64,000 bases of DNA from Oscillospiraceae bacterium (GTDB taxonomy: Bacteria; Bacillota_A; Clostridia; Oscillospirales; CAG-272). Position 1 is the first letter of the stretch, and every line of letters begins with the position of its first letter. This document shows, piece by piece, positions 16,525 to 26,984 of the stretch. The notes under the pieces are model-generated. The model was given only the letters and a program-made list of their open reading frames with translations. It was not told the DNA's origin and ran no database searches. The stretch is from positions 6,840 to 70,839 of the forward strand of contig SVUD01000003.1 in NCBI GenBank assembly GCA_015063445.1, written 5' to 3'. The position numbers and the translations under genes were made by a program.

Positions 16525-17478
16525 ATGTCAGAAACTAATGCAGAGACAAAGCGTCCGGTAAAACGCTCTGAAGTATCGAAGCTTAGATGGACATGGGAAG
16601 AGATGAAGAACAATAAAACGGCATACTTTATGCTCGCTCCGTTCTTCTTGCTCTTCATCATCTTCACAGTTCTTCCGGTATTTCTGTCCATGTTCTTGAG
16701 TCTTACGGACTTTAACATGCTTGAAATGCCAAGACTTGTGTGGGCCTCGAACTTTACGCGTCTTTTCCTTGACGACGATATATTCCTTTTGGCTTGTCAG
16801 AACACCTTGATATTTGCGGCGATCACAGGACCTGTTTCCTATCTTCTTTCGCTTCTTATAGCTTGGTTTATCAACGAGCTTCCTCCTAAGATCCGCGCGG
16901 TAGTAACGCTTGTATTCTACGCGCCCTCGATCTCCGGACAGGTATATCTTATTTGGAAAACACTCTTCTCGTCCGACTCTTACGGATGGGTTAACGCAAC
17001 CTTAATAGATTTAGGCATTATCTCGGAGCCGATACTCTGGTTTGAAAATGCGGAATACGTAATGCCGCTTTGTATCGTAGTTGCTCTTTGGACCTCTCTC
17101 GGTACGGCATTCCTGTCATTCATAGCAGGCTTCCAGACTATTGACAGATCGATGTACGAGGCAGCCGCCGTTGACGGAATTAAAAACCGTTGGCAGGAGC
17201 TTTGGTATATTACGCTTCCCACCATGCGTCCTCAGCTGATGTTCGGTGCGGTACTTGCTATTACCAACTCCTTTGGTTTCGGCGCAGTCGTTGACGCGCT
17301 TTGCGGCTTCCCGTCGGTTGACTACGCTGCGCATACGATAATGCACCACTTAAATGACTACGGCGGCCAACGTTATGAGGTTGGTTATGCTTCTGCGATA
17401 GCAGTCGTGCTATTCGTAATAATGTTCTCATCGAATATTATTATTAAGAAGGCGCTTTCGAAGGTAGGTGAGGGATAA
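16525..17478 (+). CDS. Sugar ABC transporter permease (LplB/UgpA-like), first pair
   Basis: 317 residues with six transmembrane helices. The N-terminal cytoplasmic segment is basic, and the EAA loop reads EAAAVDGIKN, followed by W-n-ITLP, the contact to the ATPase. AAGGAG precedes the ATG. It begins 32 bp after the binding-protein gene and nearly abuts the next permease gene. By family it is the first half of an oligosaccharide import channel; the ATPase is probably a shared MsmX/MsmK-type subunit encoded elsewhere, as none is in this operon. Confidence 0.93.
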   Translation: MSETNAETKRPVKRSEVSKLRWTWEEMKNNKTAYFMLAPFFLLFIIFTVLPVFLSMFLSLTDFNMLEMPRLVWASNFTRLFLDDDIFLLACQNTLIFAAITGPVSYLLSLLIAWFINELPPKIRAVVTLVFYAPSISGQVYLIWKTLFSSDSYGWVNATLIDLGIISEPILWFENAEYVMPLCIVVALWTSLGTAFLSFIAGFQTIDRSMYEAAAVDGIKNRWQELWYITLPTMRPQLMFGAVLAITNSFGFGAVVDALCGFPSVDYAAHTIMHHLNDYGGQRYEVGYASAIAVVLFVIMFSSNIIIKKALSKVGEG

Positions 17479-17479
17479 G

Positions 17480-18376
17480 ATGTTCGGAAAAAAGAAACGT
17501 GAAGGCAAAAAGCTGAGAACGAGAGGCCACAGAGTCGTTCTTAACAGATCTGCCGGCGGTGATACCGGTATAACTATAGTACTTGCTATTCTCGGAGCAT
17601 TTATGTTCCTTCCTATGTACTACGTTGTTATTCAGTCCCTCAAGCCTCTTGACGAGTTGTTTATGTTCCCCCCGAAGTTCATAGTAATGAGACCCACACT
17701 TGAAAACTTCTCGGATCTGTTCACTCTTATGGGTGACTCGTGGGTACCCTTCTCAAGATACATATTCAACACTGTATTTATCACAATCTGCGGAACTGTA
17801 GGTAACCTTATATTTGCGTCTATGGCGGCTTATTCCTTGGCAAAGCTTCGTTTCCCCGGAAGAAACGCTATATTCCAAATCATAGTTATGTCGCTCATGT
17901 TCCACTCAACAGTAAACCAGGTAACTCACTTCATAATTCTTTCCGCGTTTGGCTGGATAGATACGTATCTTTCTATAATCGTACCCTCAATGGCTACTAC
18001 TATAGGACTTTACCTTATGAAGCAGTTTATGGAAACGTCCGTTCCCGATACGGTTCTTGAATCGGCAAGACTTGACGGAGCGAGCGAATTCCGTACCTAC
18101 TTAACTATAGCGATGCCTATGGTTAAGCCCGCATGGCTGACGCTTATTATCGAGTGCTTCAAGAACCTTTGGAACTCGGGATCCTCGATATACATTCATT
18201 CGGAGGAGCTCAAGACCTTCAACTACGCTATTCAGCAGGTTCTTTCGGGTGGTATCGCGCGTTCCGGCGCGGGCGCGGCTGCTACCGTTGTTATGATGAT
18301 CGTTCCTATTCTGGTATTCGTTTTAAATCAGAGCCAGATCATCGAGACGATGGGATCGTCAGGTATGAAGGATTAA
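17480..18376 (+). CDS. Carbohydrate ABC transporter permease (LplC/AraQ-like), first pair
   Basis: 298 residues, six helices, with EAA loop ESARLDGASEF followed by YLTIAMPMVKP. KPLDELFMFPPKF near residue 57 is the usual periplasmic signature of MalG-like subunits. The ATG at 17480 overlaps the previous stop by position (1 base between) with GGTGAGGG ahead; an in-frame GTG at 17468 is less likely. It forms the heterodimer with the preceding permease. Confidence 0.93.
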   Translation: MFGKKKREGKKLRTRGHRVVLNRSAGGDTGITIVLAILGAFMFLPMYYVVIQSLKPLDELFMFPPKFIVMRPTLENFSDLFTLMGDSWVPFSRYIFNTVFITICGTVGNLIFASMAAYSLAKLRFPGRNAIFQIIVMSLMFHSTVNQVTHFIILSAFGWIDTYLSIIVPSMATTIGLYLMKQFMETSVPDTVLESARLDGASEFRTYLTIAMPMVKPAWLTLIIECFKNLWNSGSSIYIHSEELKTFNYAIQQVLSGGIARSGAGAAATVVMMIVPILVFVLNQSQIIETMGSSGMKD

Positions 18377-18388
18377 GGAGGAATGAAA

Positions 18389-20590
18389 ATGAAAAGCAGA
18401 ATAACAAAAATTTTAATTCTTTCCTTACTGTTGATTATGGTATTCGGTACCGTAACTACCTCGGCGTTCAATTCTTATGATACTTACACCTATTCAATAG
18501 ATGGCGAACCCCTTAAGTCTCCCCCCGCATATAATCCTTACGACGAAATTACCTCTAACGCGATGAATATCGGTAAGCTTGTTGAAAACGTTGCGGGAGA
18601 GAAGAGTAAGGACTCGATGGGTATTGTTACCGACGTAGTCACAGACTCAAGAAGTAACGTTTATATCGCAGACCCCGATAATAACAGAATAATAGTTCTT
18701 GATAAATATTATTCGGCAACCAAGGTAATTACTTCCTATTATTACAACGGACAGGAAAGAAACCTTAAAAAGCCCCAGGGTGTGTTTGCGGCAGACCTTG
18801 ACGAAGGCTTCAGACTCTTTATATGCGATACCGATAACAAGGATATCGTAGTGCTTGATGAAAATTACGAATGTATCAACGTTATCAAGCCGCCCACAAC
18901 AGAGCTTGTACCTAAGGCTAAGTACATTCCTATCGCATTGGCGGTAGATAAATACGGCAGACTCTTTGTAGTATCCTCGGCTTGTAACGACGGTATTATA
19001 GTTATGAGCTCCACCGGTGACTTTAACGGACTTATCGGAGCTCAGAAGGTAACCCCCAGTATTCTTCAGGCAATATGGAAGAGATTCCAGTCGGAAGAGC
19101 AGAGAAGAAACCAAGCGGCAAACATTTCCTCTGCTTATAACAACATCACGGTTGACGAGCACGGATTTGTATACGTTACCATCAAGATTGACGATGAATC
19201 CCGTCAGCTTGCGGCGATCAAGTCTCGTAAAGCAGACTATTCGCCCGTTAAGAAGCTTAACTCTGCGGGTGTTGAGATCATGAAGCGTAACGGCTTCTTC
19301 GATCCCGGCGGAGAGGTTATAACAAATGCGTTCCTCAATACAGGAATAGGCGTATCCTCAATTGTAGACGTTGCTGTTGGAGACAATGGAACGTGGTCGA
19401 TAATCGACGAAAAGCGTTCAAGAGTATTCACTTATGACCAGAACGGTAACCTTTTGTTTGCATTTGGTGATAAGGGCGGTCAGTTTGGAAACATTGATGA
19501 CCTCAACGCTATAACCTACCATAAGGTTAAAGATGAAAACGGAGTCGAAAAGAATTACTTGCTTGCGATAGACGGAGCGGGAGGAAAATCAAAGCTTGTT
19601 GTTTATACCCCCACCGAATATTGCGAAACCATAATGAGCGCGCTCCAGTGTGAAAACAATAATGACTACGAAGGCTCGATGAATTATTGGAAAGAGGTTC
19701 TTAAGAGAAACAACAACTTTGACCTCGCGTACATTGGTATCGGTAAGGCGCTTTACAACAAGGGTGAATATAAGGAAGCTATGGAGATGTTCTCCCATGC
19801 TTACGAAACCACTCAGTATGCAAAAGCGTTTGCCGAGGTGCGTAAGCAGATAATCGGAAAGGCACTTCCGTTAATACTTATAGCTATCATAGCTGTCGTA
19901 GTTTTGTTCCTCAAGCTGCTCGGTTGGGCAAAGAAGAAGAACAAGGCGACCTCTCTCAAGCTCGGCAAGAGAACGTACGGAGAGGAATTGGTTTACGCAT
20001 TCTACGTACCATTCCACCCGTTTGACGGCTTCTACGATTTGAAGCATGAAAAACGCGGCTCCGTAAAAGGCGGTCTTACGATAATGGGTATCACTATACT
20101 TGCGTTCTTCTATCAGGCGATAGGACGCGGATATATGTTCAATCCCAGAGAAACCTATTCAACGATAATTGTGCAGATTATATCCATCACAGTTCCAGTA
20201 ATCCTCTGGTGCGTGGGTAACTGGTGTCTTACTACGCTCTTTGAGGGCGAAGGCGGATTCCGTGATATATTCATTGCGACGACCTATTCGCTCGCTCCCT
20301 TGCCTCTCTTTGTTATTATTTCCACGATTCTTACCAACGTTCTTACGGTTACCGAGGGCTCTATAGTATCCCTTCTTGTAACGCTCGGATATATCTGGGT
20401 AGGATTCCTCTTATTCTTCGGTATGCTTGTAACGCACGATTACAGCCTTAAGAAGAATATCCTTATTACACTTTGCACCATACTTGCGATGGTAGTTATA
20501 ATGTTCGTAATCATCCTCTTCTCAAGCCTTGTGATCAAGATGATAACCTTCATAACCGCTATTGTGAAAGAAATTGCCAGCAGGGCATAG
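18389..20590 (+). CDS. NHL-propeller / TPR / YIP1 membrane protein
   Basis: 733 residues. A signal peptide (to about residue 27, TTSA) is followed by an extracellular six-bladed-type propeller built of NHL-like repeats (for example NVYIADPDNNRIIVLDKYY near residue 88, LFICDTDNKDIVVLDENY, LFAFGDKGGQFGNIDDL). One TPR-like pair (about 430-475, IGIGKALYNKGEYKEAMEMF) and a first transmembrane helix (about 490-512) come next. The C-terminal 200 residues form a five-helix YIP1 domain (about 535-725) ending at the membrane. Two ATG codons are possible (18383 and 18389); GGAGG is only well spaced for the second. Such proteins recur beside DUF5696 genes and sugar permeases in Bacillota, from memory. 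The function is unknown; an extracellular sensor or a scaffold for the transporter is an inference. Confidence 0.85.
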   Translation: MKSRITKILILSLLLIMVFGTVTTSAFNSYDTYTYSIDGEPLKSPPAYNPYDEITSNAMNIGKLVENVAGEKSKDSMGIVTDVVTDSRSNVYIADPDNNRIIVLDKYYSATKVITSYYYNGQERNLKKPQGVFAADLDEGFRLFICDTDNKDIVVLDENYECINVIKPPTTELVPKAKYIPIALAVDKYGRLFVVSSACNDGIIVMSSTGDFNGLIGAQKVTPSILQAIWKRFQSEEQRRNQAANISSAYNNITVDEHGFVYVTIKIDDESRQLAAIKSRKADYSPVKKLNSAGVEIMKRNGFFDPGGEVITNAFLNTGIGVSSIVDVAVGDNGTWSIIDEKRSRVFTYDQNGNLLFAFGDKGGQFGNIDDLNAITYHKVKDENGVEKNYLLAIDGAGGKSKLVVYTPTEYCETIMSALQCENNNDYEGSMNYWKEVLKRNNNFDLAYIGIGKALYNKGEYKEAMEMFSHAYETTQYAKAFAEVRKQIIGKALPLILIAIIAVVVLFLKLLGWAKKKNKATSLKLGKRTYGEELVYAFYVPFHPFDGFYDLKHEKRGSVKGGLTIMGITILAFFYQAIGRGYMFNPRETYSTIIVQIISITVPVILWCVGNWCLTTLFEGEGGFRDIFIATTYSLAPLPLFVIISTILTNVLTVTEGSIVSLLVTLGYIWVGFLLFFGMLVTHDYSLKKNILITLCTILAMVVIMFVIILFSSLVIKMITFITAIVKEIASRA

Positions 20591-20610
20591 AAAGCAGGAG
20601 GTAAAATTTT

Positions 20611-23600
20611 ATGAAACTTAATATGAAAAGAATATTATCGTCTGCTTTGGTAGTTATATTGCTCTTTGGTACGATAATCGGCGTAATGCCAATAAACGCG
20701 AATGCGGCTTATACGGAGTCAAACGTTGCCGCTGATACTCTCTCGGAAGAAGAGGCTGAGGCTTATTTGGCGGAGGTTGTAAGATACAGCTTTGCGTCAG
20801 CCGAGGAAATGCTTCTTCACGAGCTTCAGGGAATTTTTGACAAAACCACGCAGGAAAAAATAGGCGACGCTATTGTATCTGTTAATCAGAATAATTCTCC
20901 CAATTCGAGATATGCTCTGTACGTTAACAAATACACGGGCTTCGTTTACTATCAGGATAGACTTACAGGACAGATTCTTACTTCGAACCCCTATAAGTAT
21001 CCTACGCTTACGAGCGACATCATAAGCACGAATAACGCTGATATGGCGAGCCAGCTCGTTATCTCTTATTCGGAGACCACGAAAAACACCATAAGTAAGC
21101 TTTATTCGAGTCTTGACGCGGCTCTTAAAAATCAGATATCCGTCGAGCGTATAGCTAACGGACTCAGAGTTAACTACACTATCGGTGATACGGTATCGAG
21201 ATATCTTCTTCCCGGATATATAACGGCGGAGAAGTTGGAAAAAGAATTGCTTGTTCCCATGCTTAACGAATTCCGCGATCTTATGGTTAAATACTGTAAT
21301 AACGGAGTCGAGAACGAGGATTTCGATATCTTCAAGGCAGCAGCCTATAATCCCAAGAGGGCAACTCTTACGAGTAGTGTATATTACAAGGGCGCGCTCA
21401 ACATATTCGGAGTTCAGAAATATCTTGATGATATGAGATTTATTATCGAAAGCGAATACAACATCGCCAATGGAAATCTCGGCTCGGAAGGATATATCGA
21501 GCTTGACAAAATGTTCTGGAACATAATGGACCTCTACGGCTCCGGAACTAACGGATATTCCTTAAGAAACCTTAAGCTTTATGACAAGGGCTCTGCTGAG
21601 TACGAATCCTTGAAGGGTGATTATTTCAGCATAAGCGGCTCTAAAACAAGCGAAACTCTTGAGCCCATCTACGAGTTTACAGGTACCACGAACTCTCTCA
21701 AATCTACCTCCGCGAAGATTTTTGAGAGATACATAAACAAGTATCGCGAAGAGAGCAATCCCGAGGATTATACAAGATATTCCTTCACTGAAATGTATGA
21801 GGACGAGGACTACTGCGGTTATGTAGATGAAACCGATCCCAAGCCCGTATTCAGATGCTCTCTTGAGTATTCGTTCAATAATGACGGAAGTCTTTCGGTT
21901 CGCTTACCCGCAAACTCTATATCATTCGATAAAACTCTTTACAACCTTGATTCCATCACGGTTCTTAAGTATTTCGGAGCTGCTGACGGAACCAACGACG
22001 GACATATCTTCTTCCCCGACGGAAGCGGAATGGTTCTCGATTACAAGGATTTCTATAATCCCGTTACGGGCGCTGTAGAGTCCACAAACATCAATGCGGA
22101 AATTTACGGCGCTGATAACTCTTATTCTCCCGAGGTAGACCCCTCGAAGATCATAGGAGCATATCGCGAGCAGGTATCTATGCCTGTATTCGGTGTTGTA
22201 GGAACCGAAGCGGCTTCCTTGTCGACCGTGAAGATTTCCGGACTTTCGAGCGTAACTAACGGTTACTTTGCTATTGTAGAGAACGGAGCATCGCTCGCAA
22301 AGCTCGAGTTCCAGACGGGAACGGGAAATACCGCAAGCGCATTCTGCACGTATTCACCCTATCCCTCGGATAAATACGACCTTTCAAATACCATTTCGGT
22401 TGGTGGCGCGGATTATTACACTATCGTATCCGACGCTAAGTTCAACGGATCATACGTAACCAGATACGTAATGCTTACCGATAAGAATATCGGAGACCGT
22501 ATTGAAAATGAGTACAGCATAGGCTATTACGAATCCTCTTATTCGGGAATGGCAGCTTACTACCGTGATTATCTTTACGATGACGGCACGCTTACCGCGC
22601 TTACAAGCGTGAAGAGTAATCTTCCTCTTTACATAGAAGCTCTCGGCTCAATGGATATTATGGATAAATTCCTTACGTTCCCCGTCGAGAAGAGTATTCC
22701 TCTTACAACCTTTGATAACGTAGCGACTATGTATTCCGAGCTTCGCAATTCTTCTGCCGCCCTCACCTCAGAGATGGAGAAGTATCAGGCTCTCGCAAAC
22801 GCTGAGACTGATCCTGATAAGAAGGCAGAATATCAGGCTCTTGCAGATAAATGCAAGAACTTCGTTATCGACAATATTAACTTCCGTCTTACCGGCTTCG
22901 GAAGCGGAGGACTCAGCAGTAATTATCCCACAAAGCTCAGATGGGAAAAGTCCTGCGGAGGAAAGAGAGGCTTCAAGAGACTTCTTGAAACCGCAAAGGA
23001 AGCTAACGGAAACGGCGACGTATTCGGTATTTATCCCGATTACGACTTTATGTATCTCAGCTATTCGGCAATGTTTGACGGTGTTTCCAACAAGAGAGAC
23101 GTATCCAAGATGATAGATAACCGTTATGCGTCAAAGCAGGTATACGATTCTATCTCCCGTCAGTACATAAGCTACTTCACGCTCGTTGTAAACCCCGAAT
23201 CGCTTAACGATTTATATACGAAGTTTGTGAAGAAGTACTCGAAGTATGATATTAAAAACATTTCCGTATCCACGATGGGCTCGGATCTTAACTCTAACTT
23301 CAATACCGATAACCCCATCAACAGAAACGACGCCCAGCAGTACGTAGAGGTTCTTCTTTCAAGAATGATAAAGCAGAACGGCTATAGCGTAATGCTTGAT
23401 ATGGGTAACGCTTATACGATAAGATACGCAACTCATCTTCTTAACGTGGCTACAGACTCAAGCCGTGTAAAGTATTCCTCTTATTCCGTACCGTTTATAG
23501 GAATGATTCTTCACGGCGCGGTGAACTATGCAGGAAAGCCTCTTAACTATTCCGGTATGCCCGAATACGATCTTCTTCGTTCTATCGAGTCCGGCGCGGC

Positions 23601-24879
23601 GCTTTACTTCATACTTTGCTATCAGAATGAAAGCTATATGAAGAACGATGCTATCCTTAACGATTACTTTGGCGTTAGCTACAGCTCGTGGTACAACGAC
23701 GTTGTTAAAGATTACTTCAAGCTCAACTGCGCTATCGGTGATCTTCAGAAGTATATAATCAGCGATCACAAGACGGTTATCGGAGAACGCGTTGTAGACG
23801 CTCAGGAGCAGCTTGCCAACTACAAGCTTCTTATGGACGAAATCGTATCTATGATGGACGGTCAGATAGACGCAGCTGTAGGTCGCGGATACGACACTAT
23901 TCGAGCTAAGGGTGAAACAAACTGGTATCTCGACGTTAACGTAAGCAGAGCTAATCTTCTTGCTCAGCTTGAGGATATCCTTAATCTTGATCTTGACGTA
24001 AGCAATATCGACACTACGGCTATGAGCGATATAGAGGCTCTTATTGTAAAATTTGTAGCGGATATAGACGCTGTTATCGCTAAGTACGATGCGGAATATC
24101 CCGGAGCGCCCGATTCGAGCGCTAAGGAATACGGCGTATACTTTGCTTATGACGCGATTCCCGACGGAATTGATGCGGATAACTGCTTAATCACAGAATT
24201 CCTCTACGGCTTATATACTGCCGACGGAAAGATCAATTACGTGCTTCTCAGCGCAATGCTTGACTCTCTTGAAGCTGAGATAAAGCTCTTCATAGCTGAG
24301 GGTAAGGCATACGTTGACGCGTACAATGCTGAGGTTGATGCTTACAATGCGAAGACCGAAGCGGAAAACGCTATCTTGCCCGAGGGTGAGAAACCTGCTC
24401 CTCTTAAGACTCACAAGACCTTCGTTCTCAACGTTCAGCGTGACGCTATTCTTAAGGTAATGGCAGACGTTTGCAAGCTTGAGATAAATACTCTTGAGGA
24501 AATAGAGATGAGCAGAAACGGTGACGAAATTATCACGTTTGGCGATTACGTTACCGACATTATTGAGAAATACAAGAGCGAAAATGCCGGTGAAGAAGGC
24601 AAGGAAAAGCATCAGACTCCTATGAATAGTCTTAATGCGGAGGCGTTCTACCTCTATGCTTCGAGATATTCATTCATTACCGATTCGGGCGCGTTCGATG
24701 AAAAGTACGTTTATACCGATTATACGAGCGACAGAGGAAATATAGTTCTTGTAACATACACAAACGGCGATAAGAACGTTAAGTTCTTGTTAAACTACAA
24801 CATTTATACCGTAGAGGTTAAGCTTGGTAATGAAAGCTACAAGCTTGGCAAATACGAGTATATAAGAATTGAAGGATAG
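20611..24879 (+). CDS. DUF5696-domain exoprotein
   Basis: 1422 residues with a signal peptide (to about residue 32, NANA) and no recognisable anchor at the C-terminus. The family hallmark FPDGSGMVLDYKDF lies near residue 470, after an N-terminal beta-rich part (residues 90-450). A central region with TFDN, RLTGFGSGGLSSNYPTKLRW and YPDYDFMYLSY (about 700-830) resembles a TIM-barrel-like segment, so a glycosidase-like or glycan-binding fold is possible; no catalytic residues can be named. Long helical insertions (about 1040-1340) precede a beta-strand end (VLVTYTNGDKNVKFLLNYN). Family members are usually 700-850 residues, so this one is enlarged. GCAGGAGG precedes the ATG. It sits between the YIP1 protein and the second permease pair. 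Confidence 0.85.
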   Translation: MKLNMKRILSSALVVILLFGTIIGVMPINANAAYTESNVAADTLSEEEAEAYLAEVVRYSFASAEEMLLHELQGIFDKTTQEKIGDAIVSVNQNNSPNSRYALYVNKYTGFVYYQDRLTGQILTSNPYKYPTLTSDIISTNNADMASQLVISYSETTKNTISKLYSSLDAALKNQISVERIANGLRVNYTIGDTVSRYLLPGYITAEKLEKELLVPMLNEFRDLMVKYCNNGVENEDFDIFKAAAYNPKRATLTSSVYYKGALNIFGVQKYLDDMRFIIESEYNIANGNLGSEGYIELDKMFWNIMDLYGSGTNGYSLRNLKLYDKGSAEYESLKGDYFSISGSKTSETLEPIYEFTGTTNSLKSTSAKIFERYINKYREESNPEDYTRYSFTEMYEDEDYCGYVDETDPKPVFRCSLEYSFNNDGSLSVRLPANSISFDKTLYNLDSITVLKYFGAADGTNDGHIFFPDGSGMVLDYKDFYNPVTGAVESTNINAEIYGADNSYSPEVDPSKIIGAYREQVSMPVFGVVGTEAASLSTVKISGLSSVTNGYFAIVENGASLAKLEFQTGTGNTASAFCTYSPYPSDKYDLSNTISVGGADYYTIVSDAKFNGSYVTRYVMLTDKNIGDRIENEYSIGYYESSYSGMAAYYRDYLYDDGTLTALTSVKSNLPLYIEALGSMDIMDKFLTFPVEKSIPLTTFDNVATMYSELRNSSAALTSEMEKYQALANAETDPDKKAEYQALADKCKNFVIDNINFRLTGFGSGGLSSNYPTKLRWEKSCGGKRGFKRLLETAKEANGNGDVFGIYPDYDFMYLSYSAMFDGVSNKRDVSKMIDNRYASKQVYDSISRQYISYFTLVVNPESLNDLYTKFVKKYSKYDIKNISVSTMGSDLNSNFNTDNPINRNDAQQYVEVLLSRMIKQNGYSVMLDMGNAYTIRYATHLLNVATDSSRVKYSSYSVPFIGMILHGAVNYAGKPLNYSGMPEYDLLRSIESGAALYFILCYQNESYMKNDAILNDYFGVSYSSWYNDVVKDYFKLNCAIGDLQKYIISDHKTVIGERVVDAQEQLANYKLLMDEIVSMMDGQIDAAVGRGYDTIRAKGETNWYLDVNVSRANLLAQLEDILNLDLDVSNIDTTAMSDIEALIVKFVADIDAVIAKYDAEYPGAPDSSAKEYGVYFAYDAIPDGIDADNCLITEFLYGLYTADGKINYVLLSAMLDSLEAEIKLFIAEGKAYVDAYNAEVDAYNAKTEAENAILPEGEKPAPLKTHKTFVLNVQRDAILKVMADVCKLEINTLEEIEMSRNGDEIITFGDYVTDIIEKYKSENAGEEGKEKHQTPMNSLNAEAFYLYASRYSFITDSGAFDEKYVYTDYTSDRGNIVLVTYTNGDKNVKFLLNYNIYTVEVKLGNESYKLGKYEYIRIEG

Positions 24880-24892
24880 GAGGTAGAGAGAA

Positions 24893-25891
24893 ATGAGTGA
24901 AAACTTAATTCAGAATTCTGAAGACGGCTTGGTTACTCCGTCTACAATAGGCGCAGGCGAGCTTGATTCTAACGGACTTCTTAAGAAAAGAAGGAAAGTT
25001 TCTCTTGACTCGAGAAAAGCAAGAGCGGGATATATGTTTGTTCTTCCTTTCATTCTCGGCGTTGTCCTTATCTATCTTCCCATTCTTCTTGACTCTATCT
25101 GGTTCAGTATGAGCTATGAGAATAACAGTGATCCCACGAACGTAGTATACGAGTTCGTTGGCTTGCAGTACTATAAGGATGCGTTCACCGAGAAGCCCGA
25201 CTTTACAACGACCTTGATAGCGGGCGTACAGCAGCTTATATTTGAAGTTCCTGCGGTAATTATATTCTCGCTCTTTATAGCGGTTGTTCTTAACCAGAAA
25301 ATGCTTGGACGTGCGGCATTCCGTGCGATATTCTTCCTTCCCGTTATTGTTTCAACGGGTATTATGGAAACTATTAACGCGAGCGACCTTATGTCTACCA
25401 CCTCTCAGGAGGGAATTGACGACGGTTCGGGATCAAACACCAACGATATAATATCGACTCTTGATATGCAAAGACTCTTTGCTAATATGAAGGTCGGCGG
25501 CGAGCTTGCGGTATACGTTGTGGGTATCGTAAATAACGTTTATAAGATTATAAACTATTCGGGTGTACAGATGCTTATCTTCCTTGCGGGTCTTCAGTCT
25601 ATCTCGCCTTCAATATACGAGGCTTGTAAGATAGACGGCGCTACGGGCTGGGAAACCTTCTGGAAGGTAACCTTCCCGATGATATCGCCTATGATTCTCG
25701 TTAACTCGGTTTATTCTATAATAGACGCTTTCACAAGAAGCGAGAATACGATGATCAAGTACATAGAAAATAACCCCGAGAAATATCCGGCAACGGCTAT
25801 GGCATGGATATACTTCATTGTAATTATGCTTATAATAGCTCTGTTTGCGGCGATAGCTTCCACGTTCATATTCTATCAAAGAAGGGATTAA
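24893..25891 (+). CDS. Sugar ABC transporter permease (LplB-like), second pair
   Basis: 332 residues with six helices. The first helix is preceded by a 45-residue basic cytoplasmic segment. An insertion of about 50 residues (STTSQEGIDDGSGSNTND and onward, residues 165-205) separates two central helices, unlike the first-pair permease. The EAA loop is EACKIDGATGWETFWKVTFP. The ATG has AGGAGG 10 bases ahead and lies 14 bp after the DUF5696 gene. It is clearly diverged from the permease at 16525, so the pair is not a recent duplication. Confidence 0.93.
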   Translation: MSENLIQNSEDGLVTPSTIGAGELDSNGLLKKRRKVSLDSRKARAGYMFVLPFILGVVLIYLPILLDSIWFSMSYENNSDPTNVVYEFVGLQYYKDAFTEKPDFTTTLIAGVQQLIFEVPAVIIFSLFIAVVLNQKMLGRAAFRAIFFLPVIVSTGIMETINASDLMSTTSQEGIDDGSGSNTNDIISTLDMQRLFANMKVGGELAVYVVGIVNNVYKIINYSGVQMLIFLAGLQSISPSIYEACKIDGATGWETFWKVTFPMISPMILVNSVYSIIDAFTRSENTMIKYIENNPEKYPATAMAWIYFIVIMLIIALFAAIASTFIFYQRRD

Positions 25892-25903
25892 GGAGGTAGT
25901 GAC

Positions 25904-26947
25904 ATGGCAACATTTGTGAAAAAAGAAACTAAAAAGTCTATCCGTGTTGACTACGAAGGAAAGCTTACCTTCAAGGAAAGATTCCTCAGTAAAATCAAGA
26001 CCTCTAATACGTGGATAAAAGCAGTAATCTCGGTACTTAAATTCATATTGATGCTTGGTGTATCTTACGTAATCCTTTATCCGTTCTTCGCAAGAATAGC
26101 GGGCTCATTTATGACTCGAGAAGATATTCTTGACGCAACCGTTTCACTTATACCGAAGAACTTTACGCTTGATACGTACAAGTACATCATAATCGAGAAT
26201 CATTATTTTGAGGCTGTTTGGCATACTATTCTTATATCTGTAACTTGCGCGCTTATCCAGACACTTATAGCTTGTCTTATAGGCTACGGACTTGCGAAGT
26301 TCAAATTTAAGGGTAACGGATTTATTATGTTAGTCGTTGTGCTTTCAATGATAATTCCTCACAGAACTCTTGAGCTTTCGATTGCAAAGCACTTTAACTA
26401 CTTTGATCTCTTAACCGTACAGGCATGGGATTACAGAGGACCTATAGAGCTTATTCTCGGAAGAACTCTTGAGCTTCAGGACAGTATGTGGCCCCTTATT
26501 ATCCTTTCGGTTACGGGACTCGCGTTTAAGAACGGACTCTATATTTACCTTATGCGTCAGTTCTTTAAGGGAGTTCCCGATGAGCTTGAAGAATCCGCAT
26601 ACGTTGACGGTTCCGGAGTATTCCGTACCTTCTTCCAGATAATTCTTCCGCTCTCGATCCCTATGATGATAACTATCTTCCTCTTCTCGTTCTCTTGGCA
26701 GTGGACCGATGAATTCTATACAGGTCTGTTCTGGTCAAAAACCTCGGGATATTATCTGATGTATGACGTTTATGCGGAAGCGCCTATAACGCTTAAGCAG
26801 TATTCAATGTCAGCAGGCTGGCTGATGTATTCAAACGTTATTCAGAATACGGCAGGTATGCTTATCATAGCTCCCCTTATCATTCTTTACCTCTTCTGCC
26901 AGAAATATCTGGTTCAGGGTATTGAGCGTTCGGGACTTGTTGGTTAA
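25904..26947 (+). CDS. Carbohydrate ABC transporter permease (AraQ/LplC-like), second pair
   Basis: 347 residues, six helices, with an N-terminal cytoplasmic extension of about 40 residues. The EAA loop reads ESAYVDGSGVF followed by FFQIILPLSIP. AGGAGG precedes the ATG 13 bp after the partner permease. It closes the operon; a strong terminator follows 38 bases later. With the preceding gene it should form a second channel, raising the question whether one binding protein serves two channels or a second one is encoded elsewhere. Confidence 0.93.
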   Translation: MATFVKKETKKSIRVDYEGKLTFKERFLSKIKTSNTWIKAVISVLKFILMLGVSYVILYPFFARIAGSFMTREDILDATVSLIPKNFTLDTYKYIIIENHYFEAVWHTILISVTCALIQTLIACLIGYGLAKFKFKGNGFIMLVVVLSMIIPHRTLELSIAKHFNYFDLLTVQAWDYRGPIELILGRTLELQDSMWPLIILSVTGLAFKNGLYIYLMRQFFKGVPDELEESAYVDGSGVFRTFFQIILPLSIPMMITIFLFSFSWQWTDEFYTGLFWSKTSGYYLMYDVYAEAPITLKQYSMSAGWLMYSNVIQNTAGMLIIAPLIILYLFCQKYLVQGIERSGLVG

Positions 26948-26984
26948 TTAAAAACCAAAAAACTGTTAAAAGTAAATAATAGTT

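Noticed and set aside
16525..26947. Second permease pair as a tandem duplication of the first
   Set aside because: Sequences differ strongly (different EAA loops, a 50-residue insertion and N-terminal extensions), so recent duplication is not supported.
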